DNA from: Phoebastria nigripes | Taxonomy: Eukaryota > Chordata > Aves > Procellariiformes > Diomedeidae | Direction: 5' to 3' | Assembly: GCA_035582835.1 (NCBI GenBank) | Contig: JAYKAV010003059.1 | Location: forward strand, 266,869-330,868 | DNA: 64,000 bases | In this document: positions 28,501-38,339 of the stretch, piece by piece | Layout: every line of letters starts with the position of its first letter | Numbering within the stretch: the stretch's first letter is position 1 | Made by a program: the position numbers and the translations under genes | The notes under the pieces: model-generated | What the model was told of the DNA's origin: nothing | The model's database searches: none | Seen by the model: the letters and a program-made list of their open reading frames with translations, nothing else

Positions 28501-31500
28501 AAATAACAACATAAAGTTATGGAAGGGTTTGTGGATTTCTTTCTAGCAGAGAGGAGAAATTTATCATGCCAACTTTATACTTGATACCACATTACAAAAT
28601 TATGTGATGCCAGTGTAAAAATAATTACAGTCCTAATTGATTAGCAAAACATGTTTAAAAATTGTAAGATTACACATAGCTTTATCAGCAAGAAAGAAAA
28701 GAAATAAAAACTGATTTAAGTATATTCATCTAATTTTTTTGAGATTTCATATTACAGGTATAAATTTAGCGTATACTATAGAAACAGCTTCTTTTTATTC
28801 AGTAGTGATCTAGTAGTAGTATAACTGCACTGCTACATAAAAAAAATCGAATTCTAAAACTCAATTTCAGGCCTCCCTTCTCTGTTCCAGGACAGGTTAC
28901 AATTACTTCAGAGGCCGTCTGCTTGGACAAAAGAAATGGAAATCATATACAACAGATAAGGCATAAAGCTGTATCTAGGTTTCCTAGGTAATAATGCTAA
29001 CACCTAAACCTTGTATGGAGAACAAAAGTGATAAAAACTTGCCCTGAAGACTGTTGAATGGTTTAAAATAGGAGAAAAAAAAATCTGAATAAATATTTTC
29101 TTTGGATGGAGAACACATCCTCTTTAGTAAAACTGTATATCCTAGATTTCAAGCCACTTTCCACCATTTCATGCTTATATTCTAATCTGGATTCACTGAG
29201 TTGACATGATATTTTATTTACCATTTTCTGTTCTAGGAAACACTTATACAGGACATAAATCAAGAGTAAAGCTACAGTGGCAGTCTTCATCTCAGCAAAA
29301 TAGGATAGTCAAGAGGAACATACATTGCAAAATGTGAAAGAGGACAGATTAATGGAAAAAAAAAAACCCAAACCCAAACCAAAAGCACACCTTAGTCTCA
29401 ATACTAACCACTTATAAAGCATTATACTGGAATTCCCAGCCTCTTTGTATACCACATAACGGAGAGTGCCTAATTATCCCAAATGTCTTGGTCTGATGTC
29501 TAAGTACCAGCTGACAATAAAGAGTAGTTTCTGACAACACAGGAACACAAATCAGGCATTTACTAATACATAATTATTCCAATAAAATTTATCAAATTAA
29601 CAATTAATAAGAAATATCACGACCTGTAAGGATCCTTCATAACATTTCTCACTTCCAAACTTCCAAAAAGAAAAATCTTTCAGTGAATTTGTTATAACAG
29701 TGTCCCAGAATTCCAAAGAAAATAGTGGGAATCAGACTGAAGCCATCCATAGTAACACCTGACAATTCAAAAAAATCCCATCCCACACCTACTTTTCTGC
29801 CAATCCCTTCAATAGCACTGCATTTAGTATTAGTAAGGAAAGCTGGTCACAGACAAAACAGATTTCAGGCAGATAAATAAATGAAAAAAAAAAAACAAAC
29901 AAACAACCCATGAGGAAACTAATACCTAGGAAAAATGTAAATGCTTATTCTATAGTTCTGAAGATTTGTTAAGTATGCTTTATGGCTAAATTAGGAAGTA
30001 TGCTTTATGGCTAAAGCTGGAATACCAACTCAAGGTATAAAATAAGGGGAATCAAAGGCTACCTATACACCAGTGCAACCCAATATAGAAGTGGCTATAG
30101 AGTGAAACAGTTGGTGCAGAGGGTCCAACATCCACACTATATGTGTTTCAGGGTATTTACTTTGGACTAGCTCCTGCCTGGTCTCATGAAACAAAAACCT
30201 GCTGGCATCTGGAGAAAATCTTCTGGCATAGTTTCATCCAAAACGAACCTAGTTCGTATGCTTAAACACCACTTTGAAGTGTGAATCAAAGAACAGAAAA
30301 GGATGTTTAAGGAGATTTGCTCCAGAAGTGAATTCTTGATCAGAATTAAAACATTATTACAAGACACATGATAGTACTAAGGAGGCACTTCTGTTTAAGC
30401 ATTGGTCTCTTGCAAGGGAACTTAAAGATTTTTATTTTCTGGTTAACAAAATAAATCTAGTAAGAAAGACTCAATGATTAGAAGTTTGTACATATAAAAT
30501 TTCCCGATTTTAGAAAGACATATAATTAACAGACATTAGAAAACTGGACATACCTGATTAGCAGGAAGACAGCTGCTGGAACAACGAATAGGAGGCAAGT
30601 TATCTTGTCTTTCATGCAGTGTGTCTGTTCTCAGGAACTGTGGTTTCTTATCATCTTCATTCATTTCTGTCACCCAGCTCTGAAAATAAATAATATCTCT
30701 GTACCTTAAAGCAGTGGAGCAGATATACTTCATAGCCTACAATGACCCTAACAACTATACTTATAATGCACTGCTGTTAATGGGGAAAAGCAATTAAGAC
30801 AAAAAACAATTGTGCTTTTTTGAATAAAAAGTAATCTACAAAAAAAATCTGTAGAGTTAAAATGGGCATTAAAGATTCAGTGACATTAATTCAATAAAAT
30901 AATAAAAAAACCCAACATAATCCTTTGATCATTTTCTCATTTAATCAAATAATTACATTCTACTTATGCACAAGAGGAAGACTGATACATCAAAGTGATT
31001 ACATTACTGACCATTATAAATTAGAGTTATACTGTACCATCAGTTCACCACTAATTGTTTTCCATTCTTCAGCTGTGAAATCAGAAGCTGTGGCTGCAGG
31101 CTTATCTTTTCTCAGAGCTCTGCTCCCTGGATCTAAATGCTCAATACGCTTTTCACAAAACAATGTAAGTTCAGGGTAATATCCCTCTTCACCAGACCTT
31201 TAAAATGCAAAGGTATAAAAGTTACAAAAAAGAACTAAACTGCACTGCGTCCTCCATATTTCTCTGCATGTCACCACAGTGACTGCAGAGGACTATTTTC
31301 CTGTTACAGTTGAATTCTGCTATCACCTAACAACATTTTGATCAGAAAATTCCAGTGAGTTAACCTTCAACCACTTTCCAATGGACACACATACACAGTT
31401 CAAAATTATCATCACAGTGCTCATAAAAAAATGCTCTTGTCATTTTCAGCAAAAGTTAAACAGGCATGGCATCTGAAATTACCACAGTCAGGCAAGATGG

Positions 31501-31911
31501 CTTCGTGACAGAACCAAAATCCAGAGGCAGCATTTCAGAAAAACCTGGCATTGAGTAACTCAGACCTTTTGGATGGTTAAAACAGGACTCGGATTTCTAG
31601 TGTTATCATTTGGACACTTTTAACATGATTACTTTAAATCAATATTTTCATTTTTAAATTAGGAAGTCACGAAGAGGTTCAAGACAAATAGAGTATTTAG
31701 GTACAGGTTCCTTTGAATTTTACAGAACAGGAATATAATTAGTAATGAAGTTAAGAAAATATAATGTTTACCTTAATACCCTGAGAATCTTTTCCAGGTG
31801 TTTAACATCTGTGCATTTTTCAATGAAGTTGTAGTCCAGATGACCAATAGGTATTTGGTATGTTTTAGTGGTTCCTTGGTCCAGCAAAAATGGTACTGAC
31901 TCATCACCCAT
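850..31911 (-). CDS. SPAG1: SPAG1, sperm-associated antigen 1 (dynein pre-assembly factor); N-terminal two thirds, 12 coding exons
   Basis: SPAG1 (DNAAF13) is a cytoplasmic TPR co-chaperone that helps assemble outer and inner dynein arms for cilia and sperm flagella. Coding exons in transcript order: 31911-31772, 31197-31038, 30679-30554, 24436-24369, 22176-22058, 21569-21464, 15364-15234, 14567-14461, 12051-11889, 5629-5204, 4816-4717, 1002-850. All have AG/GT borders and the phases join without a break, giving about 600 residues. The start ATG lies 2 nt inside exon 2, and the first 47 residues contain the family motif GTTKTYQIPIGHLDYNFIEK. TPR block 1 is at about residues 211-319. A charged low-complexity linker spans about 320-480. 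TPR block 2 runs from about 482 to 600. The remaining third (further TPRs and the RPAP3-type C-terminal domain known in the family) lies beyond position 1. The identification comes from remembered family sequence; no search was run. Confidence 0.93.
1092..1665 (+). mobile_element. Solo LTR of an avian endogenous retrovirus (574 bp)
   Basis: Starts TGTCCTGGTTTCAGCTGGGA and ends GGTTAAACCACAACA, i.e. TG...CA termini. It has an internal CCAAT box (1306-1310), a TATATAAA box (1344-1351) and an ATTAAA poly(A) signal (1534-1539), the order expected of U3-R. The flanks are ATATG and ATATT, a 5-bp target duplication with one mismatch. The same LTR family occurs at 17115-17624. No internal gag/pol/env sequence is present. 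It lies in a SPAG1 intron, opposite to SPAG1 transcription. Confidence 0.85.
2288..2910 (-). mobile_element. Old CR1 LINE fragment
   Basis: Reads as the reverse complement of a CR1 3' region: GGAATCATAAAGTAATTCAG at one end, then degenerate equivalents of the conserved segments encoding the C-terminal ORF2 (TTTCTCCTAATACACAGTCTG, the CTGGGCAACCTGTTGCAATG block) and the GCCCAGGAGGCTGTTGGCCT block. Many substitutions and indels mark it as an old copy. No usable reading frame remains. Confidence 0.75.
2911..4716. other. SPAG1 intron sequence without recognised feature
   Basis: The remainder of the intron between the exons at 850-1002 and 4717-4816. AT-rich; nothing coding or repeat-like was identified. 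Confidence 0.6.
4717..4816 (-). CDS. SPAG1: SPAG1 exon 12 (residues 516-549), TPR
   Basis: A TTTTAG acceptor and an AACAG/GTAAAT donor. It reads DDLSILYSNRAACYLKEGNC then SDCIQDCN, essentially the family consensus for this TPR (YSNRAACYLK). Confidence 0.93.
5204..5629 (-). CDS. SPAG1: SPAG1 exon 11 (residues 374-516), variable linker and start of TPR block 2
   Basis: The largest SPAG1 exon here (426 bp). The acceptor TTGTAG at 5630 is the one that keeps frame with the phase-1 exon before it. The first 110 residues are Ser/Glu/Lys/Gln-rich and likely disordered (MGNAQRKFHSKGGG, a long polar tract, then GGGRSTSLPPTAAK). The last 34 residues start the second TPR block (LKSEGNELFKSGQFGEAVFK). 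The donor is CTAG/GTGAGT. Confidence 0.9.
7511..7535. repeat. Poly(A) homopolymer, 25 A
   Basis: An uninterrupted run of 25 A inside a SPAG1 intron. It reads as poly(T) on the sense strand of SPAG1. No adjacent retroposed gene was recognised. Confidence 0.9.
10430..10490. repeat. Imperfect short tandem repeat around GACTACATGACT
   Basis: GTGACTACATGACT appears twice about 45 bp apart, with GGACTACATGGACTACTGGA between them. This is a small decayed tandem array in a SPAG1 intron. Confidence 0.7.
11889..12051 (-). CDS. SPAG1: SPAG1 exon 10 (residues 320-374), charged linker
   Basis: A TTGTAG acceptor and an AAAA/GTAATG donor. It reads KNLLEIEKKLKGLKPVSETQ, then GKGKTILIQDIEDSEGDEE and a Glu/Arg-rich end. 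The IQDIEDSE.DEE acidic patch corresponds to a recognisable patch in mammalian SPAG1. Likely disordered. Confidence 0.86.
12052..14460. other. SPAG1 intron (2.4 kb), no recognised gene
   Basis: Intron between SPAG1 exons 9 and 10. It contains a G homopolymer near 13342-13352 and several N bases. A small open frame at 12917-13111 has no recognisable similarity and is not called. Confidence 0.6.
14461..14567 (-). CDS. SPAG1: SPAG1 exon 9 (residues 284-319), TPR
   Basis: A TTTGTAG acceptor and a GCTAAG/GTAAAG donor, ending in phase 0. It reads ALMRRAAVHNQLQNYQTAIE then DLNKVLCVEPENAIAK, the third repeat of the first TPR block. Confidence 0.92.
15234..15364 (-). CDS. SPAG1: SPAG1 exon 8 (residues 240-284), TPR
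   Basis: A TTTTTTCAG acceptor and a phase-1 donor GTAAAG. The TPR consensus is obvious: AYNNKAQAEIKLQDWDSALQ followed by DCEKVLDMEPGNVK. The preceding intron of about 6.1 kb carries the degenerate CR1 and nested LTR. Confidence 0.92.
15480..17114 (+). mobile_element. Degenerate CR1 LINE, 5' part (ORF1 end and endonuclease region)
   Basis: Plus-strand CR1 in heavily mutated form. Recognisable landmarks include ACAGAGATATGGTGGGATAG (endonuclease region), CATGGGGGACCTGAAACACT, TTTGGCTGCAGCAACTATGA, CTGGACTTCAGAAGGCAAGA, and AGGAGAGCTGGTTGATCTTC with the following pre-RT linker. Stops and indels break every frame. The element continues after a nested LTR at 17630-19392; together these make a nearly full-length but dead CR1. 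The left boundary is approximate. Confidence 0.75.
17115..17624 (+). mobile_element. Solo LTR nested in CR1 (510 bp) with perfect 5-bp target-site duplication
   Basis: Same family as the LTR at 1092-1665: starts TGTCCTGGTTTTGGCTGGGA, ends GGTTAAACCACAACA. GAGGA flanks it on both sides (17110-17114 and 17625-17629), a perfect 5-bp duplication as made by retroviral integrase. The TATA position reads TATATGAA, so that box is damaged. The ATTAAA signal (17490-17495) is kept. No internal viral genes are present, so it is a recombination-derived solo LTR. Confidence 0.9.
17630..19392 (+). mobile_element. Degenerate CR1 LINE, 3' part (reverse transcriptase to 3' end)
   Basis: Continuation of the CR1 interrupted at 17115-17624. 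Landmarks include GTTTGTCAATGATACAAAGC (the decayed FADDTKL site of reverse transcriptase), AGGCTGCCCAGAGAGGTTGC and the terminal ATTCTATGATTCTGC octamer-type end at about 19390. Frames are broken by many stops. A poly(T)-rich patch (17641-17680) interrupts the start of this part. Confidence 0.8.
17641..17680. repeat. T/G-rich low-complexity tract
   Basis: Runs of T broken by GG within the CR1 relic, just after the LTR insertion. Confidence 0.8.
19393..21463. other. SPAG1 intron remainder
   Basis: AT-rich intron between the CR1 end and exon 7. An open frame on the minus strand at 20617-21033 (138 codons) has no recognisable domain or similarity and no splice context that fits SPAG1, so it is not called. 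Confidence 0.55.
21464..21569 (-). CDS. SPAG1: SPAG1 exon 7 (residues 205-240), start of TPR block 1
   Basis: A TTCTAG acceptor and a CG/GTGAGT donor. It reads MTEKEKIFIATREKEKGNEA then FAIGDYVEAVTYYSR. The pattern KEKGNEAF..GDY.EAV.YY is the classic first helix pair of a TPR. Confidence 0.92.
22058..22176 (-). CDS. SPAG1: SPAG1 exon 6 (residues 165-205)
   Basis: The TTTAAG acceptor restores K-FDVEKECSKIDEG, a conserved string directly after WDK. The end reads IIEKKIDTTG at an ACTG/GTAATG donor, phase 1. This is the linker preceding the first TPR block. Confidence 0.88.
22177..24368. other. SPAG1 intron (2.2 kb), no recognised gene
   Basis: Contains a GT-rich low-complexity patch at about 22347-22410 followed by a C-rich patch near 22490-22506. 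Otherwise AT-rich with nothing recognised. Confidence 0.6.
22347..22410. repeat. T/G-only low-complexity tract
   Basis: Almost exclusively T and G on the plus strand, with runs of T separated by GG or GGG and a short (GT) run at the end. Similar tracts occur at 40757-40861, 51806-51875 and 54004-54072. Confidence 0.85.
24369..24436 (-). CDS. SPAG1: SPAG1 exon 5 (residues 143-165), Lys/Asn-rich
   Basis: A 68-bp exon with a TTCAG acceptor and a GACAA/GTATGT donor. It starts with a Lys/Asn/Gln-rich run (NKKLQNKQRNKKN) and ends with the conserved MPRDYSEWDK. The split lysine codon is completed by the first base of the next exon. It is flanked within 150 bp by the CR1 element that begins at about 24582. 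Confidence 0.85.
24582..25985 (-). mobile_element. Young 5'-truncated CR1 LINE, interrupted by assembly gap
   Basis: Minus-strand CR1. Its 3' end shows four near-perfect ATTCTATG octamers (24582-24609). After the gap, an open frame reads RT motifs: WLTGEVPDDWRLASVMPIYK, GNYRPVSLTSVPGKIMERFI, SQHGFMKGRSCLTNLISFYD, VDVVYLDFSKAFDTVCHSIL. The 5' end is truncated near 25985, within the RT domain. It is very similar to the copy at 62870-64000. It lies in the large SPAG1 intron, in the same orientation as SPAG1. Confidence 0.93.
24706..25532. other. Assembly gap (827 N)
   Basis: A run of 827 N inside the CR1 element. The corresponding stretch in the second CR1 copy (62985-63820) is 836 bp, so the gap size is close to the real missing sequence. 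Confidence 0.98.
25986..30553. other. SPAG1 intron (4.6 kb after CR1), no recognised gene
   Basis: AT-rich intron with several isolated N bases. Short open frames (for example 26504-26773 and 27615-27875) show no recognisable similarity. A 25-bp-period duplication lies at 29971-30016. Confidence 0.6.
29971..30016. repeat. 25-bp tandem duplication
   Basis: AAGTATGCTTTATGGCTAAA occurs at 29971 and again at 29996, separated by TTAGG. This is a simple two-copy tandem duplication. Confidence 0.9.
30554..30679 (-). CDS. SPAG1: SPAG1 exon 4 (residues 101-142)
   Basis: A TTTTCAG acceptor and an AATCAG/GTATGT donor bound 126 bp, exactly 42 codons. The exon starts SWVTEMNEDDKK and includes a DNLPPIRCSSSCL segment matching a short conserved string in the family. 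Elsewhere it is acidic and poorly conserved. Confidence 0.88.
31038..31197 (-). CDS. SPAG1: SPAG1 exon 3 (residues 47-100)
   Basis: The acceptor AAAG at 31198-31201 is followed by an exon reading SGEEGYYPELTLFCEKR and later RALRKDKPAATASDFTAEEW. These strings are nearly identical to the family consensus. The donor is ATG/GTACAG, slightly off the usual GTRAGT but in phase 0, consistent with the next exon. Confidence 0.88.
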
Positions 31912-31913
31912 AA
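31772..31913 (-). CDS. SPAG1: SPAG1 exon 2 with start codon (residues 1-47)
   Basis: The acceptor TTTAG precedes TTATGGGTGATG, and the ATG is at 31911. It encodes the N-terminus through KHLEKILRVL and ends in phase 2 at a GTAAAC donor. The motif TTKTYQIPIGHLDYNFIEK closely matches the conserved start of vertebrate SPAG1. Confidence 0.9.
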
Positions 31914-33184
31914 CTAAATATTAAAAGGAAAAAAATGTAGTGATTCTGTAGGCACTNAGTTATATTTTGAAGCAATGCTAATTTAAGCAATAACCTTGCT
32001 CATGCTCTGAAGTACTAGTCTGTTATGCAAGCGGACCTATTGCCATGAAAGAAAAATTTCAAATTTGAAGACCTGATCACACAAACTGTTCTTGACAGAG
32101 GTTTACTGACAGAAGTATGGTTACATGAGAGATATGTTTTGGAAAAAGAATATGTACAACTCTACTGCTTCTGCAAGGCAGAACAAGTCAAAAAGACTGC
32201 TTAAATAAAAATTGCCATTTTTGCCTACCACATTCTCTATTTTTCTTTAAACATAATATGGTATTACCTATTTTAAGCAAGTGTGGTGTGCATGAAGGAG
32301 AAGATGGTGCAGGACCCTCTCTTTTTTTCAGAGGGAAGATGTTAACCAACTCAGTGTATCTAACGGAATGATAACCTTTGCCTTCTCTGTAGCCAAAATA
32401 AATCCAATTTTTTGTCTTTCCTCACTAACTGCATTTTCTGGGCCTCTGATTATATTACTGTACTAATCTGAATCTTTTCCAGTAAGTCTGTAACTGATGA
32501 AGTGAGGTGTTCAAATTGGACACTTCCTGTTTCCCTGTACCTTTGATCTGCTTATCTGCATCTTTTTCTATTTTGATTCCAAGCTCTATAGAGCAGAAAT
32601 TATTCTTTTTTTCCCCGTGTTATGTAGTGCTTAAAGTGATCAGTTATTTTTAACAAGTACGATAAGGGCAGCTAGCTAGTATGTGATAACAACTATGTAT
32701 GGATATAAACCAAATTAAAATAATTGTGTTCTAATGTCTAGCATAATTACACATATTAATTTGTAGTTGCACAAAAATGTTTACAATACAGTATCATTTA
32801 AATAATAACTGGTCATAATTAGGTACTGCAGAAAGATACGATTCTGCCCCAAGAATTTACAGTTTCAGTACAGGAAAAGAAACAACATGCATGGAGAGAC
32901 AGACGAATACAGGAAATAGACAGGAGTAAAAAGCAAGAGAAGTATTCATCACAAAACTGCAACATTTTCTCCCGTTTCAGTATTTCCATAAATGTTAGGA
33001 ACAGAGAGTTCCCTAGAGTGCCCAGAGCAGCTCTCTGGCAATGCGGCAACAAGGAGACCTCGGTTGCACAGGGGCACAGCACCGCCACAGCCAAACGCCC
33101 TCCTCTCCTCCGGCCGGCTGTTGGCAGCTCCTGCTTCGCGGCCGCTGACAATACAACTTTCACCCCCCAGAGTCAGGAATTTAC
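31914..33184. other. SPAG1 intron 1
   Basis: Intron between the non-coding first exon and the start-codon exon. No repeat or coding feature was recognised. Confidence 0.55.
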
Positions 33185-33290
33185 CTTAAAATCCCACACC
33201 AAAGGCTCCCCTCACACCACAGCCGGAGCCGGGAGTGCGCGGCCAGCCCGTGCCTAGCAACTGTTGCTATGTACAACATGGCGGCTTCCG
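33185..33290 (-). other. SPAG1: SPAG1 non-coding exon 1 (probable)
   Basis: On the minus strand, a good donor (AAG then GTAAATTCC) ends an exon at 33185, inside the CpG-rich promoter. The coding start is in the next exon (acceptor TTTAG at 31914-31918, exon from 31913, ATG at 31911), so this first exon would be 5' UTR only. The 5' end is a guess, placed near the YY1/ETS cluster. Intron 1 would then be 31914-33184. Confidence 0.55.
33255..33269. promoter_or_regulatory. X-box-like palindrome (candidate RFX site)
   Basis: TAGCAACTGTTGCTA, a palindrome with one central odd base. Both arms are perfect RFX half-sites (AGCAAC / GTTGCT), although the halves are arranged outward. Reading outward, each GTTGCT has a weaker partner (GGCACG or TACAAC). 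RFX factors drive ciliary genes, and SPAG1 is one. Confidence 0.5.
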
Positions 33291-33291
33291 G
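33275..33291. promoter_or_regulatory. YY1 motif adjoining ETS motif at the likely SPAG1 start
   Basis: AACATGGCGGC (33275-33285) matches the YY1 consensus. It directly abuts CTTCCGG (33285-33291), an ETS core on the SPAG1 strand. Such pairs are typical of TATA-less start sites. Confidence 0.6.
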
Positions 33292-33528
33292 CGCGCAGGG
33301 ACGCACCCAGGCGAGCGGCAGGGAAGCGGGGCCGACGATGCGTACACGGGGCTGCCCTCCCCAGTGACCCCCTTGCGAGGCTCCCAGAGCCCCGCCGAGC
33401 TCCAGCGGCGACACTGGCATCGTGTGGCGGACTTCAACACCCACCTGCCTGGTGCCGCGCTGCCTCCGGGAGACGGACGCGACCCGGCCCTCGCCTCAGC
33501 CGGGGGACGCCCGCTTCTCGCTCGCAGC

Positions 33529-33540
33529 CGCGCATGCGCA
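33529..33540. promoter_or_regulatory. NRF1 palindrome
   Basis: CGCGCATGCGCA, a full match to YGCGCAYGCGCR, about 240 bp upstream of the likely SPAG1 start and within the CpG island. Confidence 0.7.
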
Positions 33541-33700
33541 GCTGGGCTGTGGTGGAGGTGGCGCTGCGCGCCCCTTTCTTCCGCCGCGCGGGAGCTACGC
33601 CTCGCGGTCAGGGCTGAGGAGAGCAGCGGGGCAGCGGCGGGGTGGGCCGCGGCGGCGCTCCCCGCCTGGGGCTGGGTGGGGGGGACAGAAATAACAGCAG

Positions 33701-35140
33701 TTGGGGGTGTAGCTTTAATAAAACATCACCTGATTGTTTTCAATGTAGTATTTTATTTAGCTTAGAACCGCCAGTCCCCCTCCCAACGCCAGGCGCCCAC
33801 ACCGCTATTATGCGTCAGCCCTTACAATCCCCCGGCACCGTTTCCTAAAGCAGGTCTGCACCCCCTCCCGATGGCAGCAGACGCTCTTCTCTACATTTGT
33901 CTAGCAGAAAGCGGCGCCCAGCCTGCCCGCAGTCCAGCCAAACCCNTCCCCTACTCCCGCCAGACCTTTTGTAGCACTGCTACTGCCCTCTCTTTAGAGG
34001 GCAACCCCTGGGCTCCCCCTTCCGAGCAGTCAGGTCAACGGCTCATCCCTTGTTTCTGTTGGGCAGGCGTAAGGCGCACGCTATGCATGCCCATCTGGTG
34101 AACAAACTGATAGCAACTGTGTAGTAAAAATGTTATCATTTATACTCGAGTGTATCTGGCTTCCAAGGAAAAAACCTAGATATGAAATGTCTTAACAGCT
34201 CTGATACCTAAGAAAATCTTAACCACACAGCTCCAAAACAAAATCTCAAGAATGCTTTTTTATCCCCTAAAACGACCCACGGTAGTTCATTTATGAGCCA
34301 GTACATGGTCACGCAGTCTGTAACAGAGATACCTTACTATATTGATAAGAGCTAAACACATTATCTCAACATTAACAGCATCATTAGCACCATCAAAACT
34401 GGTATTTGGAAACACTTAAGGAGGCTAAATTAGCATCAGGCACGATCCAGCAGTACTTTGTAGTACACTTCAGTGATAAGGATATTTTAGTATTACTTAA
34501 CACACATTCCAAATACATGCAAAAACTTTTGGCTCATCAATACAAAATACCCACTGTGATCTTTTTAGTACAGACCCCTGAGAAGTCATCTGAAAAGCAA
34601 AACAAGATGCTNTTTTAGTTTTGGGACACTACCCAAATTATCTTTATAGCATAGACCTAATTCTTTCGTTGACTACAACTAAGTCAAGAAGCACTTTGGG
34701 AATTTCTGTTTACACATTGCTTCTTAATGTTTACCTTGCCTCCCTCCCCTCTTCCTTTCTGAGAGATGATTTTTTTGACACTTCCTCCACAGCTGGGTGC
34801 CTGAATTGGGTGGTCTCAAGTCCTTTGAGATTTCATCTTTTGAAATCCAGGTCTGTGTTTCAGACCTAGCCTTCTATTTATTTTCAGTAGAATTTATTCA
34901 AACCACAGTTATGTAGTTCATAGGAGTCCAAAGAACATTTACCAAAGTTAAAATGCAAAGAAAGTTTAGATAAGACTAATGAAAACAAGTTAACTCAAAA
35001 AGAATACAATACCACTGAACTTAAACTACTCTGACTACAATTTAAATGACAGCTTTAGAAATCTATTGCTGGAAGACAGTATAGACAAAATTTAGTATCA
35101 CAGTAAACTTTAATATTTCAATATCTTAAAACACAGTAAG
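33701..35140. other. Short intergenic segment between POLR2K 3' end and SPAG1 promoter
   Basis: About 1.4 kb between the CpG island and the POLR2K poly(A) region. The part at 33.76-34.10 kb is C-rich. No gene was recognised. Confidence 0.6.
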
Positions 35141-35148
35141 AGTGTGCA

Positions 35149-35154
35149 TTTATT
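35149..35154 (-). terminator. Candidate POLR2K poly(A) signal
   Basis: AATAAA on the minus strand, 80 bp downstream of the POLR2K stop. The position suits a short 3' UTR; cleavage was not verified. Confidence 0.5.
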
Positions 35155-35233
35155 TGTATACCAATGGATTTACAGAGCAAAGTTATCAGAAAGATTAAAC
35201 TGCAGCATAAAGTCACTGTATCTTCAGCAGAAG

Positions 35234-36692
<1,459 letters not shown>

Positions 36693-36854
36693 CTAAACAA
36701 AAAACATACAACATGCACACCAGTTTTGGGATTTTTTTTAAATTATTTTTTCAAGGCATACACAATCATTTCAATATCTCAATCTAAAGCTGACAGAAGA
36801 TGAAAAACTTCCTTAAAAGTAAACACAAATTCCATCTGTATTTGATACACAGGA

Positions 36855-37010
36855 CATTGGATAATTCAGGTTGGAAGAGACTTTAGAAAGTCATCTAGTT
36901 CAACTTGTCAGAAGCAGAGTACTATCAGGTTTCTCAGAGCTTTACCAATCTGGTATAGAAAACCTCCAAAGATGGAGATGGCACAACATCTTCTACTAAA
37001 CAGGATTTTA
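36855..37010 (-). mobile_element. CR1 LINE 3' fragment
   Basis: Starts GGATAATTCAGGTTGGAAGA, followed by a decayed AGTCATCTAGTTCAACTTGT and a CAACATCTTCT region. These are the conserved 3' parts of CR1 in reverse orientation. Located in POLR2K intron 1. Confidence 0.65.
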
Positions 37011-38275
37011 AACATTAAAGCCCAATGAATATTTTCATGAATGAAATTAATATCTTCTTTCCTCCCTCCTGCCAATGGTAAGAATTTCCTTGCTGCAAAC
37101 ATAAAAATAAATCATTTCTTATGCACCACTCATGTAACAACAGTGCTATCATAAACAAGATGAGCCTTGTTATATTTTTTTCCCCTCTGATACAACACTA
37201 GCTAACCTCATCTACCTTTTCATTGATCTAAGGGATTAGAAATCCTGTGAACAGACTGTAGGTAGAAGAGCAATAGGAATTAAAAAAAAACAAACAAAAC
37301 AACGAGGGGCCAGAGAGAAGAAATTCCACCCTCAAAATCCTAACACAGGTGTGTATGATTACCAAACTGATCAAGAGTTTGATAACTCAGTGGTACTCTT
37401 CAGACACCTCGTAATGCCCTATAATGGTTTTGATTGTTCAGGCTTATTTAGAGACAAGTATTCCTTCACGGTATCAGACTAAATAGTTACATATACTCCA
37501 CAAACACTCTACCAAGCTTTAAGTAATCCTATCCTAACATGTAGATATGGTTGCAACCATAAATTTTAAGATTGTTGCTGCAACCACTAGAGACAGTAAA
37601 CACTTTTTTTCCACCCAATGCAAGTCTAGACTAGAACGTGAATAACTCCTTGAAGTTTTTTTGAGCTTGCTGTTTTCTGTGTCACTGTTATGCCTGACGT
37701 AGAAGACAAGAATTCCTAACCCTTACACCAGCNAATAGCCTTCATGACGCTTCTTTATGAGCATGACTCTTGGATGCTTTTGCTTAATATTACAGTAAGG
37801 ATTATTTCCCTGACCTTCACAGTTTGTTTCAATGTAAATTCAACTGGGAAAACTAGGGTCTTGAAAACAGAGGATAAGCTTGACAGAAACAGTTCATCCT
37901 CTGTTTAAGAGAGTCTGATCAGCACTTGACAAACTACCTTGTTAAAACCCCCATTATGCCACTCCATTTGAGAGAACTGGATATAATTCATTAAACTCTA
38001 TAGCTTTCAAGTAAGGTTTTGCTGTACCATAACCATAGTGGCACCTCAATCCACATGTGTTACAGTCTTTTTGTGTCAGTACATTATAGTAAGATATAAG
38101 CAGTCATCCATTAGCACTTGAAAACAGCAGCATCTTCTAAAACAGAGAGCTGAACTAAGGAGGACCGCAGTTACAGCTAAATAACTTGAGTTGGTGCTAC
38201 TCATGCAGCAAAATAATACTGCTGCTAAAGACAGCAGTGACCTACAGCTATGTAATTTGCAGGGAGGTGCCACGG
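37011..38275. other. POLR2K intron 1, remainder
   Basis: AT-rich intron between the CR1 fragment and the CpG island. No further feature was recognised. Confidence 0.55.
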
Positions 38276-38339
38276 TTTAGCTGGCCTTCACGTACCCTGC
38301 AGCTGTAAGTGCTGCCAAGCTGACACAGCCAACAGGCAC

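Larger units (their letters stand above)
33230..33700 (-). promoter_or_regulatory. SPAG1 CpG-island promoter
   Basis: GC- and CpG-rich segment in an otherwise AT-rich region, immediately upstream of the SPAG1 first exon. It contains an X-box-like palindrome, a YY1-type AACATGGCGGC, an ETS core CTTCCGG and an NRF1 palindrome, listed separately. No TATA box was seen. Long open frames through it (for example 33235-33765) are GC-driven shadows. Confidence 0.75.

Noticed and set aside
32490..32510. CTGATGAAG resembling a snoRNA C box in SPAG1 intron 1
   Set aside because: On the strand opposite to SPAG1, and no D box or terminal stem was found at a suitable distance.
33235..33765. 176-codon plus-strand open frame in the SPAG1 CpG island
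   Set aside because: GC-rich DNA has few stops; overlapping frames exist on both strands, and the composition is Arg/Ala/Gly with no domain.
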